DNA of 64,000 bases from Hirsutella rhossiliensis (lineage: Eukaryota; Ascomycota; Sordariomycetes; Hypocreales; Ophiocordycipitaceae). Each line of letters opens with the position of its first letter. Within the stretch, counting starts at the first letter, position 1. The stretch covers positions 2,232,001-2,296,000 of the forward strand of contig NW_025408669.1 of assembly GCF_020360975.1 (NCBI RefSeq), written 5' to 3'. Under the pieces are notes generated by a model. It ran no database searches and was not told the DNA's origin. It saw only the letters and a list, made by a program, of their open reading frames with translations. Below are positions 31,704-43,709 of the stretch, one piece after another. The position numbers and the translations under genes were made by a program.

Positions 31704-34436
31704 ATGGGCGCCAGCGACTCCAAGATTGTCTTCAAGCAGGGCATCTTCAGGTTGTCAGAGGAGCGCCACATCCCCGCCGACGACACCTACTGGACCTCGG
31801 TTGGTGAACCCGGCCCCCTCGCTACCTGGCCGTTTGCTGACGCGGCTTCAAGTTCTGGGAACTCCCGGAATCCTCAGAAGATGTCTTTAGCCTGTTCTCG
31901 CCCTCCGACATACGCCGCACCCGTGATCAGGCGTTGGAGAACATCGAAACCCTTGTGCTTGCGTTGACGTCGCGCCTGTTCATCCTCCGCCACCACCCGT
32001 CGTTTCCCGATCCCGAGCTGGCCCCAGAGAGAGACGCCCTGAACTGCATCAGGATCCTCACCCGGATCCTTCCCTACCTATATGAGAGCGATAGCTTGAG
32101 TTCCTGGGAAGAACGCTTCTTTTGGGGGTCCCGCCGGAGGAAAACTCGCCGAGCTGTCATAGCCAACGAGGTTCTATTTGATGAAGCCCAGGGCGACAAG
32201 CAAGATGCATTGAGCGAGTCAGACGAGTTCGAAGATGTCAAACCCTTGGCAGAGGAGCTCATCGACACCTTGATTGATCTGCTTTTCTTCTCAGATCTGA
32301 CCATTTCACGCCAACCTCACGGCCATGCCAAGGTCACCTACGCCATATGGCAGAGCGGCGTCGGATGTAACGCCGCTGTAGCCACAACTAAGGAGTACGA
32401 GAGCAACAGGTGTGAGATACTTCGCCTGCTCCTGGCCCTGACCGGTCAGAGCATGTACATTACCCCGGCCATGCTCCCCCAGAGAGGGGTGCGTACTTTG
32501 ACCCATCTTTGCACATACCAAGACAAGCAGGTTGTGCTCTCAGTCCTGTGCTCTTTGCTGAATACGGTATGCTCATACAATATCCCCGCGAAGAGATTGA
32601 GACTGACACTCACCATGACAGACGCTCAAGTACAACCCGGCGAGTTGGCGAGTTCCGTACAACACGTTGGTCTTCAAAGATGCGAAGCAGGTCTTGGTCA
32701 CATATTCCTTACAGTTGATGCTTATTCTGCTGGTATATCCAATCCCCGAACATGCATCCGCTCAGAAGAACTTTTATCGGCACTTTCTCGGTCGGCTGCA
32801 CCGCCCTCAAGACTTCCAATTTATAGTTGATGGAATGAGCCGGATTCTCAGCCAGCCGCTCCAAGAAAAGACATCCTACCTGCCTGGCTCCCAGTCGTCT
32901 GGGAGCTTTGCACCGGAGATGCTGATGCTGTTCTGGGAGATGACACAGTGCAATAAGAGGTTCCGGTCCTTCATCATCGACACCGATCGAGCCCACGATT
33001 TCGTCGTCCTGACGCTGTTCTACGCGCTTGAGTACAAGAACGAGCCGGCAAAACAGGGAGTTGTGCGCATGTGTGCGTTTCTCTTGCAAACTCTGAGCGT
33101 GGAAACAAACTTTGGCCATAATCTCAACAAGCGGTTCGAGGGACAGGAGAGCCTTCCTGGATGCATCAGGATCAACGGGTTCAAAGGAACCTACGCCGAC
33201 TTTCTTATCCATTCCATCTACAGCTTAATCACGACGAGCCAAGGAAGTTTTGCAGCAGTCTATCCCGCGCTCCTAGCGGTGATAAACAACATTGCCCCAC
33301 ATGTTGAAGGGCTGAGCACTGCAGCCAGCGCCCAACTCATGCATTTGTTCTCGTCCATGTCCTCGCCCTCGTTTCTACTCGCCAACGAGACCAACCACAC
33401 GCTACTCCATTCACTTCTCGAGTCAATTAATGGCACCGTCGAACACAAGTACCGCGAAAACCCAGAGCTGATACTGGCCATTGTCAAAAACAAGAAGCGA
33501 ATCGAGGCTTTGCGAACTTTTACCCTAGAGAGTGGCCAGGAAGAGATAGAGAGGAGGAACAGAAGAAGGAAGGATGTGGGTAACCTCGGAGACTCATTCG
33601 ACTCGGGATCGGTGAGGAGCTCGCTCGACAGCGCGAGAAGTCCGCCTCCTGCACCGTCTCGCACACCGACGCTGGAAGAGGTTCCCGAAGATGGGACTTT
33701 TGCCATTGGCGACGATGACGAGGACGACAGTGATGAGGATTTGCAGCCGACCCCGGCCCCTTCAACCGCGAGCGAGAATCAGTCCCAAGCGTCGTCTGCC
33801 GCCAACGTGGACGATGCAGTCCCAATCCAGCTCCGTGGCATGTCTGAGAAAGCTCGGGGCAAAATGCCGGCGGGCGCGCGATCCTTCTCTCGACAAAACA
33901 GCACCACGAGCCTAGGAGCACAGTCTGCATCAGGCCAGACTCAGGGGGGCGTGTTTGAGGCCACAGCCCAATGGATCGATAGCTGGCTTCCAGAGTTGCC
34001 CTTGCACACTATCCTGACGGTCATTCGACAGGTCTCGAGTCTCGTACCGCAGCAGTCCACCAGCAGAGAGGCTGCGCCAGCTGATGCAATTCGCGAGGTC
34101 CAGGAACTTGACTTCATCGGGATCGAGCCTTCGCCTCCTCGAGTACACTCTTTCGAGTGGTCTCAGCCAGCTTTGGCTTGGTATGAGTCACTTTTATGGG
34201 GCGTGGTCTTCACGAGCGAGATGCAGATCGCCAAAGGCACCATGGGCATCTGGAACGGCACCTTCATCAAGCTGTTCCGTGTCCAGGAGACTGCTCCAGA
34301 GGGGCCCACGTTGACGTCTCCGCGAGGGGCAGTCGATGCCGTCGGCAGCAACATAGTGTCACGAATCGGTCAGATAAATCTTCGCGGGGGCCCGGCGCAC
34401 ACCGGCAGCAGCTCTTTGTCACGGCCCGGAACTTGA
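31704..34436 (+). CDS. hid1: HID1-family Golgi trafficking protein
   Basis: Exons 31704..31799, 31853..32566 and 32622..34436 give 874 aa. The introns (53 and 55 bp) are phase 0, with CTGAC-type branch sites. The protein starts MGASDSK, a good N-myristoylation signal. Exon joins rebuild 'DDTYWTS-FWELPESSEDVFSLF' and 'SLLNT-TLKYNPASWRVPYNTLVF', both typical of HID1. Conserved helical blocks run through about residue 610. A Ser/Pro/acidic linker (about 610-720) precedes the conserved C-terminus 'FEWSQPALAWYESLLWG' and 'GIWNGTFIKLFRVQ'. Family role: a peripheral Golgi/trans-Golgi protein needed for dense-core vesicle or late-Golgi sorting in animals; the yeast relative is Ecm30. The fungal role is inferred. 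Confidence 0.9.
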
Positions 34437-35527
34437 GAGCATGACGGAGATTCGCGAGAAGACGCAAAGAGGCGATGGTGTAAATCGGGCAATGATAGAA
34501 CTACACGCCCGTCACCCCGGAGCGCACCGGGAATTTGGCCTCGACCAAGCCGTCGCGCTTCAAGACGCTAAACTTGAATCTGGGCAGAAGGAGGCGAAAT
34601 GGCACGATGACAGAGCTCTGGCTGTGGCCATTTTATGACTTGAAGGGGGCGGCTGGTAAGCAAAACGACACTGTCCTGAACCGAGGGTGGGAGCCGAAGG
34701 CGACACCGGCAGAGCCAGGCGGAGGACGTGAACATCAGGTTGGAGTCGTTGAACAAGCTTACGTGGCGACGAGTTGACGTGGACACTGGAGTCACGCGGC
34801 CGTTGAGAATGGGGGCCATTGGAGCAAATCGGCAAAGATTTACTTGGACCATTTGCTCGGGGCAGGCTCTGGCTCGCGAAGCTGGGTCAGGTAGCCTAAT
34901 CATGGCCTCAGCCAATGGCATGAGGTGCTCGATGAAAAGCTAATGCGCCCATCTGCATCTGCCCTGATTTGAGCCGGACGGCGTGGCCTCGAACGGTTGG
35001 GTGCCACCACATCTCGGAGGAGAGGCATCCATCCGCACCGCCACTGTTTCAGACCCCAAAGACAAGCCATGCGATGCATGGGGCTGCTCTATAACGCCAC
35101 CAGCCACACCAGACGCGATGGCTGCCGCGGTTGGTGCGCCGCCTGGAACAGGGATAACAAGCTTGTAACGGCGTCCGATGAGGCCGGGCCAGGGCTGGTG
35201 GTACGAGGACAGCAAGCATCAATTAATCTTTCAATCAAAAGGAAAGGGCCGTGTTTACCAGGTACGCCCGGGGCAAAAAAAAAAGAAATACATACCGCTT
35301 GCCGTGCCTATGCACGGGATCCCGCTGATAAATCTCTCGTTCCTCAGCAACCTCTCGTTGAGGTCTTTCTCCTTCTTTGGGGGGTAATGTTCACCCACTG
35401 TCTCACTGCCTGTCTCTCTTGAGTACAGTACCTTGAGGGTCGTCGTTGTCGACAGGGGCCTGCGGCTCACCCTGCCCACTTCGAGGCTTTGTCGTAAGCT
35501 ATATGACCTGGCGCCGCGTTACTCGGA
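34437..35527. other. Intergenic hid1 / epoxide-hydrolase-like gene
   Basis: About 1.1 kb holding the 3' UTR of hid1 and the promoter of the next gene. There is an A-run at 35275. Open frames here lack motifs. Confidence 0.5.
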
Positions 35528-37364
35528 ATGGCCCACACTCAGGAGCCAGCCTCGGCGGCGATGAGCGACGAGGTCAAGCCGTACAAGATCCGTGTACGTC
35601 GACCGTGTGTGTGCGCCCGTCCCGCCCCCTGTTACTGACGGGATGCGTGTTTGCGATCCATGGGCAGGTGTCGAGCAAGTATCTGGAACTGACGAGGCGG
35701 AAGCTGGAGCTTACACGGCTGCCGCATCAGATTCCGGAGCCCAGGTCCAATGGGTGGTGGGAGCCGCAGCCGACGGTCGAGCCGCTGGTAGACTTTTGGT
35801 AAATGCTCTGCTTCCGCTGCCTCGCGGCCAGTCTAGCTGGGCCATCCGTCACAAATCTAACAAGCGATATTCGAGGCTCGAGCAATTCTCTTGGCGGGAG
35901 CAGGAACAAGAGTTCAATGCCCGGGTGCCCCAGTTCCGGACCGCCATCCAGACGGCCGCCCTGGAGACTCCGGTCCGACTGCACTTTGTCCACGCTCCGT
36001 CTCGTCACACCCATGCGGTTCCTCTACTGCTCATACCCCCTTTCCCCTTCACCAACCTGTCCATGGCGCACCTCATCGGGCTATTCACCGAGCCGGGCGA
36101 CGACGCACCCGGCCAGCCGTTTCACCTCGTCTTGCCGTCGTTGCCAGGCTTGGGCTTCAGCGATGCGTTGCCCGACAAGGTGCCCGCGATCCCGACAGTC
36201 GCTCACATGCTGGACGTCTTGATGAAAAGGCTTGGCTACGAGCATTTCCTGGTAACCAACTCGGGATCATCGCCAGGCGTCCTGGCCCCGGTTGACTGGA
36301 AAGTTGTGAACCATCTGGCGCTTCACTATCCCGACTCTTGCTTAGGGGTTCACTTGGTGTCCCCGCCGCTCAGCCCGCCGAGGATACGGGACTCACCTGT
36401 CGCATGGGCCAAGTGGAAAGCAGCAAGCATCCTCCGGACTCCTATGCTTGGCTACTCTCGCGAAGATCTGGACGCGTTGGGGCGTCCCGACACTTGGGTA
36501 CCCAGGGGGGCGCGGGCTTCCTCCCACGCTTTGCTGGGATTCGGAAGCGACGGCGCATACGAGCCAAACACTCTAGCCTATGCCCTCTGCGACTCGCCGC
36601 TTGGCCTTTTGCTCTTCTTCCTCATGGTCCTCCGCATGTCCGGCCCTAACCGAGGTTTGCCGCCAGCAGAGATCATCAAGATGACCGAGTTAACCTGGTT
36701 GCCCGGCCCCGAGGGGACGATGAGACTGTGGGCAGAATGCGCATCCGGCGAGGAAACGCAGGAGGGAAGAGCGGGACAGAGACCAAACGCCGCATTCACC
36801 GTCTTCTCGGGCGACGAAGGGCGAGCAGGGGGCGATCCGCCATTGCCGGTCCCCTTACCCAGGCCGATACCAAACTCATACGCATGCCCGGCCTGGGGCC
36901 ATCGACAGTATCGGGTAGTGGCATGCAACCGTGTCACCGGAAGGCCTGGCCTGCTTGCATGGGAGAGACCACAAGTCATTGCTGTGGGCGTCAGACGGCT
37001 TGCCAAGGCCATCCTCGCCGCCGAAAGCAGACTAGCAGCGCCTGTTGCACAGACGACGGCCTTGTTGAAGCGAGTGGTGGTCGACAGCAGTCAAAAAGCA
37101 GCGGCGACAACGGCCGAGACAACAATACCGGTATCAGAAGAGGCGTCAGGAAACCCTCGACAGGAGACAGCGGCATCTGCCTCGGAGCCGGCCGGGCAGC
37201 GGGTAGCGGAAACGTCCGGACGGGAGGCATGGAGGCAGCCGATGCGTGCTATGAATTGCCAGAGACTGGGCGATGCGGAAGAGAGGCAGCATCAAGGCAG
37301 TGGCAGCGACGAGTCTAGAGGTGGGAGTCCGGACACGGTCATTGCCGTCCAGATTAGGGCGTGA
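35528..37364 (+). CDS. Epoxide-hydrolase-like alpha/beta-hydrolase, probably inactive
   Basis: Exons 35528..35593, 35668..35798 and 35876..37364 give 561 aa. The second acceptor (GAG) was chosen because it rebuilds 'LVDFW-LEQFSWREQEQEFN', the epoxide-hydrolase N-terminal motif. Residues about 13-115 are the EHN domain (YKIRVSSKYLELTRRKLE). The hydrolase core follows ('FHLVLPSLPGLGFSD', 'YPDSCLGVHLVSPPL', 'AYALCDSPLGLL'). Key motifs are degraded: the oxyanion HGWPGS box is IPPFPFTNLS (about 119), the nucleophile elbow GGDWG is reduced to a lone VDW (Asp about 206), and the catalytic His near the end is replaced by 'GRPGLLAWERP' (about 421). A Ser/Ala/Glu-rich tail runs from about 450. This may be a binding or regulatory protein. 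The family is clear, the activity doubtful. Confidence 0.75.
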
Positions 37365-37737
37365 TCGGACTTGAAGGGTTCGGAGGAGTTCGGAGCACTC
37401 TTATGCAATGGCAATAGCGAGCATACGACGCTGCTCTTAATACATAAATGTCCGTGAAGCTGATGTTGAGGGGAATCATGGGCAGTGAAGCGACGATGTG
37501 GGGGAGTCACTCAACTTAGTATTAGTCACGGAGGCTGGCTGGTCTGTGCACACGTAGTTGTACGTACTGTAGTGTAATAGTCGGCCAGGCAGATACCTTT
37601 CCAAACATCATCCAGCAACCTCATCAGCGCCAATCGACAGCGCCAGCAGCAGACCTGACGGCCTGTCGCAGTCCCTCGCCAGCGAAGATGCCCGCCCGAG
37701 ACCCCAAGAGTCCCTGACGCAATCCTCTCTCACCGCC
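37365..37737. other. Intergenic, sec8 promoter
   Basis: 373 bp between two plus-strand genes. It contains the promoter and leader of sec8. No gene is seen. Confidence 0.5.
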
Positions 37738-40700
37738 ATGTCGCGCACGCCCCCCAACATGTCGAACCGCTACGGCCCTCCGACGCGCAATGGCAACGGC
37801 TATGGGAACATGGGCCCAGGGAGGGCAGAGGAAGAATACGACCCGTATGCCTACGGCGAAGGCTACACAAGCGACAGATATGGCTCGCGCCCGCCCGCCG
37901 CCGCCCGCGGCCCCCCGCCTGTCGTCCGGAACATGCCCTCGCGGCCGCGCGTGCAGGAGACGAGCGCCGAGAGACAGATCGGCCAGGTGCTGGGGCACAT
38001 TCGCGCCGAGTGGCCGTCCATGTGCGAGGCCGACTGTGTGCCTGTCCAGCTTGCCTTGCAGCTGCTCGACTCGAGCTCCGTCGGCCGAGCACACGAGTAC
38101 CGCAAGTTTCAGCAGACGCACGCCTACCTACAGGACTCGCTCAAGAACATCGTCCACGAACACCACCAGGGCTTCAACAGCTCCATCGGCACCTTCCACA
38201 AGATTCAGGGCAGCATCGAGGCGTCCCAAAAGCGTGTCCGTGCTCTCAAGGACTCGCTCGACGGCGCAAAGTCGAGCCTTTGCACCACGGACCCGGGACT
38301 GAAGAAGCTCTCCCAGACGTCGCAGAGCTACGACGAGCTGCTGCAGACTCTCAACGAGCTCGACGACCTACGCTCTGTGCCCGACCAGCTCGAGGCGCGC
38401 ATCTCGGAGAAGCGCTTCCTGACAGCCGTCGACATGCTGCATAGTGCACTGAGGAAACTGCGCCGGCCGGAGCTCGACGATATCGGAGCCCTAAGCGACC
38501 TGAGGAGCTATCTGGCCAACCAGGAAACCGCATTGATGGACATACTAGTGGAGGAGCTCCACGAGCATCTATACCTCAAATCCCCGTATTGCCAAGAGAG
38601 GTGGCAGAGCCTGGCCAAGAGCCAGGGCGCATACGCCGACGGCTACGGAGATGCCAACGCCATCCTGCCTTTTCATGCCGTCCTGGAATCCATCGACGTC
38701 AACAAGGCCGTCGCCGAAGACCCCATGAAGAACCCAGAGGCCGACACTTTTTACTATGTTGGACTGCTGGTCGAGGCGCTAAACAAGCTGGGCAGGCTGC
38801 AGAATGCTGTCGAGATGCTGAAGCAGCGGCTTCCGGTCGAGCTGTTTGGCGTCGTCAACGAGACCATCAACGATGTGGATCAGCGGCATCCAAGCTCGCT
38901 CCGTGGAGCCGCAGGCAAGACGGAAAGCCTGCTCTTGTACGGAACCCGGGAGACGCAGCTGAGGGCCGACGTCATCTACGATCTTTTATGGACACTCTAT
39001 GGCAAGTTTGAGGCCATTGGCGAGGGCCATCGAGTGTTTCACGAGTCCATCAAGGCCCTCATCCGACGCGAGGGTGCGGGTAACAACAGCTTGCTGCTGG
39101 GCAGCTTCAAAGAGGTGTGGAATTTGTACCAAAACGAGATCCGGGCTCTCTTGCACAATTACGTCACGACCGATGCAGACGTCTACCAGTTCGACTCGCC
39201 GACCCCGGGGGCTACCCTCAATGGAAAGAAGGATGCCATGCGGGAGCACCTGTTCAAGTTTGCCGAGACGGATGCCAAGTCGGTCGAGACGACGACGGAA
39301 TACGACGCCCTCGAAGGCATCATCCAGGCAACCGTGCCGGGACTCATGAGCAACTCGCGCAAAGCCACCGCCGACCCCAAGAAGAGTCGAGTCGCGGTCG
39401 ACGCCAATGCCTCGCGACGAGATACTGGGGTCGGGCTCGGGGCCAATCGACAGACCATGGGTTCATACAAGTCTCTGGTGCAGCCGAGTGTCTTCAACAT
39501 GAGTCTCTTGCTACCGCCCACGCTGGTTTTTCTTCAAAGGCTGAGGGGCATCGTGCCTCCCGGCTCCGATCTGGCGACCAGCACGCTGACGACGTTCCTT
39601 GATAATTTCCTGGTCAACGTATTCCAGCCGCAGCTGGACGAGACCCTCGGGAAGCTAAGCGACTCGGTATTTGGCGAGGCAGACTCTTTTTCGCAGGACT
39701 CGTCTTGGAGCCAGTCGGCGCCGCGACCCGTGTTCAAAGGCACCACGGCCTTTTTCCAAGTGGTCACGGCGTTTTGCCGAATGCTCGGCACGATACCGCC
39801 GGACCAGGCCCTGAGCTCGCTCATTGTGAACCAGATGATGCGATACTACGACCGCTGCTTCAGCTGGTACAGATCACTAGTGATCAAAACTCAGGAACAA
39901 GGCACAGACTCGAGCAAGCTCAGGGCGTCGGCCCGCTTTACTGCGCAGGCGGGCGAAATGCAAGAGACGATGAAGAAGCTGTGGACATCAGAGGGTGTGG
40001 ATCGGGAGCTGCAGGAAAAGGAGGTGCATCTACTAATTGAGCAGACAAATGACACGACGCTGGAGATGAACGACGTCATCCAGGACCGGGAGACGATTTC
40101 GTCCCTGTGCCTCCTGTACACGAGCATGAAGTGGCTGGCGGCCAAGATCTCGAGCCTGAGGCACATCACGGTCCACGAGACGGACTCGTCACGACAGACG
40201 CTCCCGCGGCAGACGAACCGACGATGGACGCTGATGAATGACCCTAACAAGGCCACATCGGAGCAGGGCCCGGTGCAACTGCCGCTGACGCAGGAGTCGG
40301 TCCAGTAGGTTGCCCTGGGCGCTGGCGCGGATGAAGCACAAGGCGGGCAGCTAACGGTGAACACCAGAACGTTTGACAACATCGTGACATCATACGAGGA
40401 GCTAGCTAGCACGGCGCTACTGACGCTGCACATGGAGGTCCGTTGCCGCATCGTGCACTCGCTGCGCAACGCGCTCTCGCCGGAGCTGGCGCCGTACCTG
40501 CTTGACCAGGAGGTCAGGGAGCCGGACCCGCCAATCCTGAGTCTCAACCTGGAGCTGGTGCTCTTTGACGAGACGATTGTGCGCTTCCTCCGCGACCGCG
40601 AGGTGGCCTTTATCCGGACGGGCCTGGGGATGCTCATCAACCGCTACCTGGTAAGCAACGCGTGGATGGCATCGCCCATGAACGCCAAGGGCTGCGGCCG

Positions 40701-41022
40701 GATGCAGCTCAACGTGCTCGTGCTACAACAGAACCTCAAGAACATCGAGGAAGGAGTGGACCTCGCACGGGCAGCCGACTACTTTGCCCTCTTTGACCAG
40801 GGCCCGGACGCTATTGTGGACAAGGCGCGGGCGGAAAAGGAGAAGAATGCAGCGAGCGAGGAGGCGCAGGGCGAGAGCTTCACGTACGAGGAGCTCAAGG
40901 CGCTGATTGAGCTCTATTACAGCGAGCAGCTGGCGAACCCGGAGCGGGGCATCGCGTCTGCTGCCAAGCGGAAGATGGACGACAAGCTGCTGGGTCTCAG
41001 CGAGCACCTGTGGCAGACGTGA
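37738..41022 (+). CDS. sec8: Exocyst complex subunit Sec8
   Basis: Exons 37738..40304 and 40368..41022 give 1,073 aa. The 63-bp intron (GTAGGT, CTAAC branch, CAG) splits a Gln codon and avoids the TAG that ends the first frame. An N-terminal disordered Gly/Tyr/Pro-rich segment (1-75) precedes the Sec8 N-terminal coiled-coil domain (about 78-230), with 'EYRKFQQTHAYLQDSLKNIV' and 'FHKIQGSIEASQKRVRALK'. Helical repeats follow to the end. Family role: Sec8 is part of the octameric exocyst that tethers secretory vesicles to the plasma membrane at hyphal tips and septa. Length fits fungal Sec8. An alternative ATG seven codons downstream is possible. Confidence 0.93.
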
Positions 41023-43709
41023 GGGGTCAGCGGGTGACGATGTTGTTGTACTTGACCATGTGGTGATGATGCATGTATGCTCTAGGGGAAAAGGTCTGGC
41101 GAAATGCTACAGCGTGCGCACGGAGCTGTCATGTAGATTATGCGCGCTGCTCATGGTATGGGGCGTGCTTCATTGCCAGGCATTGCTCGAGAGTTGATGG
41201 CGGACGAGGTCGGCAAAGGAAGGGGATACGAAACGGGAGTCCTCGTGGATTTTGATTTCCAAGTTTCCCCCTTGGCCAAGCCGGAGGCTTTTCCAACGAA
41301 AGCCGAAAGACGGCACTCTGCTGCGTAACGAGCGCGGCACTCCCGTGCAGTACTATTTGAGTATTTTGAGCAGGACGGTGACCGACAGCGAGGGAGTCTG
41401 GCAGCTGAAAGAACAAGGGGCGGTGGCGACGGTCGTTGCGGGCGGTGGTGGCGGCGGATGAGACGCGCGCGTGCGCTACGAGTTGCCGGTTCAGGGACCG
41501 TTTCTAATAGTTGCTCGCAAATACGGATAGGTAGGCAGAGTTTCTTTTTCGTCTCTTTGGCGTTTTGAAGGCTGAGACAAGACTCTCGGGTGACGGTGGT
41601 CAGAGGGGATAGGGAAAAGGGGCGGGCGCACTCGAGATGCCTCTTTTGGATCCTTTCCTCTCCCCCCCCTTTCCCCGCTCCCCCTCCAACAAGCTTCCAG
41701 AAGGAAGAGAAATGCCTACTGTACCTTAATTGCCAGGCGCATGGCTCAAATACTCGCATAAAAGCGGAACTCGCGGCAAGCAAGGAAGTCGGTAATTAAA
41801 GAAAGGGGGGCGCATTTCGGGTGGTGGTGGGGAGAAAAGGAGCAGCGCTGCGCCTCTTGCCTCGGGCTGGTCGTTCTCGTCATCCATGCAGCCAGCAGCC
41901 GCCGGGACCTGCGTCTGCGCCAGTGGCTGCGCCTTGGCTGGTGCCCGCCCAATGCACTCGCTGAGAGGCAAGCCCCCTTTTGCCTTGGGCTGACTAAAAC
42001 GCTCACCGCCAAGTACACCAGGCAGAAGCTCCATGTACCGTTTCATGTGGCAATGGCGGCGATAAGCTTAATCGGGTACCTGGACGACGTCAGAGGTGTA
42101 CGAAGCGCGTGTACGAAGCGCGTGGGCCTTTTACACTGTTCGCGAGGTACCTAGGTACCTACCTAGGCAGGTATCTAATACCAGGTAAGTTAATGGGTTT
42201 AGCCATGGCGGTTAATGGGTGGCCAGTTAATGGGTGCTGCCTCGCCTGGATGGATACTGGATATAATACAAGCCCGTTATTCGCACCGCGGGTTGACTCG
42301 CCCGGCTGGGTTACCCCCACCCCCACTCACTGGTGGCGGCTGCAAAGGACGGACGGATTTGTAGGGGCGGATGGGACGGGAGCAGCGTCGAGAAGCTCAA
42401 CACCACCCTCCACTGACTGCCCGCACCGCCCGCGCTTGTACTGCACTGTACCACCCAATTGGTTTCTTTTAGGCAGTTGCCGAGGCGGCTTTACTGCTGC
42501 TACATACTACCTACAGTACTGGACTACCTACTATACATACTACTGGACTACAGTACATACACACGTACTGGACTGCACGGATCATGAGCAAGGGGCCAAA
42601 ACATGTCGCCCAACTCGCCCTCTCTCATTCCTGTACTGTACGTTGCCCGTAATACCGTCGTCCCCAAGACACCGCCGCCAGCCGAGCGCCGCCGTCTTGG
42701 TCGACTCGGCCAAGGCTCGACACGCCTGAAAATAGCACGTGGGCCACGTTCGTCTCGTATCGCGGCAAGTCAATCATCGGCGCGGTACCTCGGACCCGAC
42801 TTTGGATGCCCGGCCTGCCCACCCACTACCTCGCGTGACTTGACACTCGCCGGCCCTTGGCCACGACGGCCAGGTATCTCTGCTGGTCATTTCCCAGCGG
42901 CTCCATGTCACTCTCCCGGCGGCCCACTAAAAGCCTCCCCAATAACAAGGCCAATTCCGGCGGCTGCCCCAGTCTCGCGTCACTTGCTCGCCGCCCTCTT
43001 TGCCCTCTTCCTTTTCCCCCGCGCCGGCTCCGCCTGGCCTTGCATTATCCTTGAATCGCCACTGACTTGATCTTGTTTCCTCGTCCAAGCCTTGTGGCCT
43101 TGTCCCCCGGCACTGCGTGCTGCAACACCCGACTGTGCAAACGAGAACGCGGTACCGAGTAATTGACTAGGCCCATCAGGGGAGGGGCGCGACGGAGAGT
43201 GAGCCTTTGTTGGCCTGCCCTGCAAAATTCCACCACCACCTCCTTGCTCTCTATCTCTCTCACTCTCTCCCTGTCTCTCTCCCCCCCCCCCCTCTCACCT
43301 CTCTCCTCCAACACGCTCGCCGTCAACAACAGAGACGGCCTAATTCACACTCACTCATTCACTCTTTCTCTCTCTCTCGCTTGAAGAGGCCGCCAAGCAC
43401 AGCGCTCCCGCTCTCGACTCGATTCTCCCCTCGCCCCTTGCTCGGCCCTCTTCTCACACCCACACTCGCTTCCCTTGTCCCTCCCCTGCGAGGCGCGACG
43501 CGCTTCACACTCTTAGGCCCCTGCTCCTGCTACGACCAATCATCCCGTTCGCCCCCCTCCAATTCGCCGCTGCCCGAGGCCGCTTTTTAGCCCTCCCTGC
43601 CGTTCTTTATTGCTTGCATCGACGCCGCCCCTTTTCAGCAAAGACTTCTCCTCGCCTGCATCGTCCAGCCTGTCGCTCCTCTGGCACGGTGCCTGCCGCT
43701 ACTGCGACC
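41023..43709. other. Long intergenic sec8 / knr4
   Basis: About 2.7 kb without a recognisable gene. It has a GTAC/CCTAGG-rich simple-sequence patch (42143..42185), scattered 'tactgga' repeats near 42500-42560, and a CT-rich tract (43246..43307) in the presumed knr4 leader. A regulatory function is inferred from position only. Confidence 0.5.
43246..43307. repeat. CT-rich tract with C-run
   Basis: A pyrimidine run in the knr4 upstream region, 400-460 bp before the start codon. Common in fungal promoters and leaders. Confidence 0.8.

Noticed and set aside
35592..35875. Unspliced N-terminal extension of the epoxide-hydrolase-like frame
   Set aside because: Starting there loses the EHN motif. 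The two short introns restore it.
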